A program made the translations under genes and the position numbers. Of a stretch of DNA of 64,000 nucleotides, positions 58,947-64,000 are shown one piece after another. Numbering within the stretch: the first letter of the stretch is position 1; every line of letters begins with the position of its first letter. This DNA comes from Pelodera strongyloides (taxonomy: Eukaryota; Nematoda; Chromadorea; Rhabditida; Rhabditidae), in assembly GCA_036852015.1 (NCBI GenBank), contig JAANDG010000136.1:124001-188000 (forward strand), written 5' to 3'. Under the pieces are notes generated by a model. The model worked only from the letters and a program-made list of their open reading frames with translations, was not told the origin of the DNA and did not search any database.

Positions 58947-61606
58947 ATGATGAACTTTGAAGTCAGCAGCACAAAGCGTAAGTCGTTTATTTTATTTGAG
59001 TTAGTTTTTATCCGCAATAGAGCGGTTTTAATCAATGCCGAATGGCGATTTTTAGCATTGTTGTCGTTTCATGCACATTTGTTTGGTTTTGCAGAAATCT
59101 AAGACGTTTGTGAATTGGAAGATTTATTCTTACTGGGATCGTCGCTTTTCCTTTCCTTCCACAATGCGGTGTTGTCATATTGTTCATAAGAGTTGACGAT
59201 GTCACACATAATCTTCACAGTCCCAATTCGATCTAATAAATTCTTTGAAAAATAACAGGTATTTTCTTTTAGAAATAGGCGTGGGACTCACTGCCTTTGG
59301 TGTTTTCTTCATTTTCCTGGGAATATTAATGTTCCTCGATGCGGCACTTCTGGCAATCGGAAATGTAAGATATATTTTGTAGACCTTGAATGTAATACAG
59401 TGAAAATTAATAAAATATGGTGCGTAAGCAGTCTCCGAGGCCCTCTCAAACCCTCCTTTTCGGTACAGTTCGATACATATTCGTGTGGAATTTGAAAACT
59501 TTCGGACTTGTTGGCTCCTCTCCTCTTCCCCACTATGCCTTTTCTGGGGTTTCCATGTATGCCAAAAACAACTGTGCGTTTCCTTCCAAGTATAGAAAAA
59601 TTTGCAGTATTTTCCCTGAATTGAATATTTGACATGAGGAATTAATACATGGGTCTCGCGAAGTCGTGAAATACGGTAAATTTGTCCGGATACTTGGAAA
59701 CCCCTATTCGTAATCAGCCTATTTAGCTATGTATATACTACCCCAGTAAGGCATGAGATAGGAAAATGTAAATTCGAAATAAAATTTGGTTGGTTGTCAT
59801 AGAGTATTTAGCTGCTGTTTCGGAGACGCGAAACAGGAAACAGACCATTCATCAGCTCTTTCTAGTTTCCAGCAGAGACGCTGAGTGTACAAGCAAATGT
59901 GAGAGAGTCCAGACAAAATTTCAAAAAACAACTTGAGTCCTAGCACGATTTTTGTCATAATGTAGCGAGATTCTGGGCAGTTTCGCGTTTCCGAAACTGG
60001 AGTTAAATACTCTATTAGGGGTAATAGCATCTCACTCTTTCTTTGCTATTCATTTTTTTTATGGTTACTGAACTGCTCTATTTCAGCTCCTGTTCATTGT
60101 TGGAATCACTTTTGTGATCGGAATTCAACGGACGTTTGTCTTCTTCTTTGAGTGGAGGAAGATCAGGGTATCGTCGTTTCTCTTTTGGGGGTTTATTAAA
60201 CTTGTTTTCAAACATCTATTTGTTATGCTACTATCTCCTTCGTTACATGGACTGAGTGCCAACCACCCCCGGGTTCAGACAATCAGTCGTCGAAGCAATT
60301 CAAATTTGTGTTTTTAAAACATTGTTCTGTTTCACGTCATAAACTGTTCCGGTCACAAATCAGAATCAGAAGCTAAAGGGAACAAGCTAAAGATAACATC
60401 TCCGTTTACCCACGTGGTCTATATTGTAAAAAAGATGTGTACCAAATCTACTAATATGCTTATCAGGGGTACATGTCGGTGCGTAAAAACGCGCACGAAC
60501 CACTTCCAGAACCAATTTCAAATTAATTCATTTGGGCGTAACATGCTGTTTTATGAAAGGAGTCTATCACTGAGCTAAACAAATCACCTCCGTTTACGCA
60601 CGGAACTTATACCCTGATGCGTATTCACGTTTGTTGTATTGCTTCATTGGAGTTTTCTTCATTTCAGGGCAGCGCACTGTTCTTTGGCGGTATTTTCGTC
60701 GTGCTGTTTGGATATCCGCTCTTTGGAATAATAGCCGAGCTGTGGGGATTCATCTTGTTATTTGGGTATGTGTTTTTACTTTTTCTGTTTAAGACAAAAG
60801 TCGAAAGAAACGAAATGTTGAGGTATAACATAACGACGCGAAGATGTGATGTAAATCATATGTTAGGGCGCGTTCACCCGTTCACAGTATAAAAATACAG
60901 TATGAATTAGCATGCAGACCATGCTAAACTGTACTTTTCCTGCTTTTCCATGCTGATTCATACTGTATTTTTTGCTTTCCAATCATTAGAACGTTTCCAA
61001 AATTTCCATCCCGAACGATGAAATTGCATGAGAACCTTTCGGAAACCGCATCCCAAACGCGCCTTGTCAGTGATTAGGGCATTTTCATATAACTAATATA
61101 GAAGAACTGAAACATGGAATTTTCCTATTTTTCTTTTTTTTTTGTTCTTTTATGATCCTGTATTGTTCCTGCGAGAGCATGAGGAACGCCACAAAAGCTA
61201 GTTTTGTAAAACAATTGATTGTTTTAGCGGCTTCCTCCCTGGCCTCGTCAATTTGCTGCGAAGCATTCCTGGTGTGAGCACGATCACATATTTGCCTGGA
61301 ATCCGACAGGTATGAAATTTATTCATATTCATATTATTGTGTTCGTTACATTTAATATTTTGGTAGTTTGGGTTTGTTTATCATCCTACTAGCATTCAGC
61401 ACTATGTGGCAAGGTAGGCGTATATTATCTTAGATTCCAGTGTAGTTAATCTAACTATTGGCGTAAAGTGGTGAACCTTATATGTAGTGGTATATTTATC
61501 CATATATAAGAATAATAAAGCATATATAAATCCTTTTCGAAATGACAATCAACTATCATTGCAGGTTCTCGACCGTTTGGCGCCCGAGCATAAGTACCCA
61601 GTTTAA
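58947..61606 (+). CDS. got1: GOT1, Golgi vesicle-transport membrane protein
   Basis: Small four-helix membrane protein of the ER-Golgi system, needed for efficient vesicle traffic at the early Golgi. Exons: 58947-58977, 59273-59364, 60087-60167, 60668-60765, 61228-61309, 61565-61606; 426 nt, 141 aa (human GOT1B is 138), all phases consistent. Conserved landmarks in order: [68 protein letters not shown], and IPGV ... [12 protein letters not shown] near the C-terminus. Four hydrophobic segments with both ends presumably cytosolic. Intron 2 holds a family D repeat. Confidence 0.95.
59544..59706. repeat. family D inverted repeat
   Basis: TGGGGTTTCCATGTATGCC at the left and ATACTTGGAAACCCC at the right. 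The interior is nearly identical to 33650-33814, pointing to recent activity. Confidence 0.85.
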
Positions 61607-63369
61607 TTAGAATGGAAGCAAGAAGTGAATACAACACCATAGCACGGTAAAACTTGTTTTTTTTTGTATTGGTTTTTCTTCCTTACTTCCTTTCCTCTTT
61701 CTCTTTTGTTTGCCTCGGTTTAGGTTTTCCTACACAGATGAAAGCATTGGAGATCCTGATCGTTTGATATTTGATTACTAACTAAATTATATTATCTTCA
61801 TTCTCTCCCTATCAATTGGTTTGAATACTTCTTATTTCTGAATATTACGCAAACGAAGCAATTGCACTTGCATAGTTGGGGTGCCATCCTAGTTCCGTTG
61901 ATGTGACTTTGTTGGCGATTTCCTTTTCTAATTGGTTTCACTTTATTCGGTTTTAAAATTAGGATAACAAAAACTGTGATTTATGTTTTGTATTTGTTTC
62001 TAGAATTTTACATAAAGGTCCCGTTCTATGTCTATGTTTCACGTGCGCAGCAGTGTAGGAAGTGTTTCATTAGTTTTAGTCAATATTAATTTGTGAGTGG
62101 GAGAAGATTATTTTCCCGATGTTATATTTTGGTGAATTAGCCCTGTGCTATCTACGTGGGTGGTCCAAGTCCTAGTGTCTAGTAGGCGACCTTATAAGGT
62201 TTATTCAAATGGAGTGTACTGGTGTACATATTTTGATGTTTCAGTGCATAATATTATACGCGCACGCAAATGAACGAATCATTTTTATCGTTCCGGTTTC
62301 TTTGAAGACATGATGCTTTGAACTGTACGTAGATCGGGACCTTCTTTGCTTTTCGTATATCGGGTTTATTTTCTAACATATTATTTGTTTTACTTATATT
62401 TCCTTTGTGATATTAAGAATCCGATGTGTTTTCAACAAGTGTTTGTATGAGTTATTTTACAAGGTGATGACCGATATTCACATTATCGTTTTTGGTATTG
62501 ATTGTTGATTGTGTAATTAGGATCAGGATGGGTGTTAAAGGGTTTGACAGTGAAGTGCAATTATGACTTGTATGGTGAAGGGCTTAATTGTCTAATTAAT
62601 TTGCACACCGTCTCCTTTGACCAATCCTGATTATTGTTTATTTATTATTTATTGACTCTTTCTTCCTTGGAACTGTCCCATCAATAGCCTGTTTTCTATT
62701 AAGAATGTAGAAAATCTTGTTTCGCTCTTTTCTTATATCTAGTGGCAATAGAATTCTGAATGAGGAGATCAATCTCCCTTTAAAGCGGTGTGACACATGG
62801 TTTTGAAATGTGTCCTGGATAACTGCATTCCGGAACTGCGTAAGCTTCACAAACCATGTGATATATCACTTCAAGGTTAGGTACTATGTTTGGACACTTC
62901 GTTGATATGAAAAGTAATTGCGATTAGTCTCCTTAGTTACTGTAGAGACATTTTTCCAGATCCCATTGAATCTAAAATGTTCCTGGGAGCTTTTTGTACA
63001 TCTCTCATGATTTTATCTCTTATTTACGCGATTTTATTTATTTTTATTTTATATTCTATCGGTTGCTCATTGGTACCAGTGGTTTTTTTTAAGTAAATGG
63101 TTATAGAGTAGGAAAACATCTTTATGTAGATTTCTACTTGGTTTATTTTCCGTGTACTTGATTTATAGAGGAATAAACATGTTTATGCTCAAAGATTTGT
63201 GTTTATTTGAAAAGGTACAGTGGGTTTAATTAGTTATAGAGAGTTGAATATAACTTTACTGCAAGGCTGACCAGATTGTTATGTATTCAAATTTTGGAAG
63301 TTTTAGATCATAGAAACCTAGAATTTTTTTGGATTTTGTAAATGGATTTGCAGGAATTGGACATTCTAA
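61607..63369. other. intergenic; GOT1 3' region and repeats
   Basis: AT-rich. Contains a short diverged foldback (62781-62876). No exon chain recognised. Confidence 0.55.
62781..62876. repeat. short diverged foldback flanked by TTAA-like ends
   Basis: TTTAAAGCGGTGTGACACATGG and AACCATGTGATATATCACTTCAA are imperfect inverted ends, like the 21214-21385 copy. Confidence 0.5.
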
Positions 63370-64000
63370 GGATGATGTTTCACATAACAGTCATATGCCA
63401 GGGCAACTGGCTCCAGGGTTTCCATGACGTCAATTTCTTCGTCCACCTACCACCAGGCTGACGACAGATGTGGCCGGCTCAGCGATGCTTCGGTAGAGAA
63501 TTTCTCCAGCGTCTTCAATATCGGACTGTGCTCGAAGGTGGTGACTTCTGACTCCATTTGCTCGCTGCTGCCTAAGGTTTGCGCCCAACATGGCGCGTTT
63601 TATAGCTATAGCCTTCTGATTGACTGCCAGCTTCTTTAGTGGTTGCCCATGCCATCGACGGCATATGTTCGGGCTGGATTGACGTGGGTGTTGAAGATCT
63701 TTGCGCGGGTTTCCTTCGGAATATTCAGGTCTGTGACGTCGAGGATATTTCTATATTTCGATAACTATGGAGGAGTTTTCGTTGTCCTTATCGGATGTGG
63801 TTTAATAGTAATTTTTCTGAATCGTTGACATATGCGGAATCGGCAGTTGAGAACAACTTTTTCCCTGTGGATGTCGACCGGAATTTTCAGGACGATTTTT
63901 GCTCGAGCCTCAGTCATGTGAACTGATGAAAAACGGCGAGATCCTTGCGTGAAAATGTTGTGCGGCAAACGTCTGGCGAAGTTTGATGAGGTGAGAGGTA
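63370..64000 (-). pseudogene. decayed non-LTR retrotransposon (RTE-like), 3' part of the RT ORF
   Basis: Minus-strand translation gives the post-RT region of RTE-type LINEs in pieces: ETRAKIFNTHVNPARTYA (63735-63660), MLGANLRQQRANGVRSH (from 63596), then in another frame AGHICRQPGGRWTKK followed by SWKP. The conserved 'RWAGH' has a stop in place of Trp and at least one frameshift separates the pieces, so it is dead. The element continues past the window edge, with its 3' end near 63370. Assignment rests on motif memory, not a search. Confidence 0.65.

Overview
This window is animal nuclear DNA, most likely from a nematode. It is AT-rich, its genes are split by many introns with T-rich acceptors, and there is no bacterial gene organisation. 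Four tracts of TTAGGC/GCCTAA-type repeats (the nematode telomere unit) lie inside it. I could not place it below phylum: many introns are longer than in Caenorhabditis and several use AAG acceptors. All gene models were built by hand from splice signals, reading phase and family resemblance.

Layout. 1-678: last two exons of an unidentified + strand gene. 679-9419: no gene seen; microsatellites and foldback elements. 9420-13316: a secreted eight-cysteine protein (+). 17032-29903: a complete K-Cl cotransporter of the SLC12 (KCC) family in 34 exons (+). 31462-32096: a small acidic protein (-). 32793-39827: a matrixin/hemopexin metalloprotease-like gene (-) whose catalytic Glu is replaced by Leu, with an internal alternative first exon that could give a secreted hemopexin-only product. 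43533-46518: a peroxisomal acyl-CoA thioesterase ending in SKL (+). 47522-47869: the last exon of a - strand gene with a MITE inserted in frame. 49687-53027: a - strand gene of phase-0 exons coding a repeated NKR...L..LP.F motif, with a tRNA-Ser(UGA) in its first intron. 53558-56224: a 2.67 kb foldback element carrying exon-like sequence. 56291-57914: a two-exon - strand gene. 58947-61606: GOT1, a Golgi vesicle-transport protein (+). 63370-64000: a decayed RTE-like LINE (-).

The genes do not form a pathway; they are ordinary single-copy loci in a repeat-rich region. What stands out is the density of inverted-repeat elements flanked by TTAA (at least four families). Some sit back to back on one shared TTAA, one has become coding sequence, and one may have captured gene fragments. 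I found no CRISPR array, operon of bacterial type, or integrated virus.
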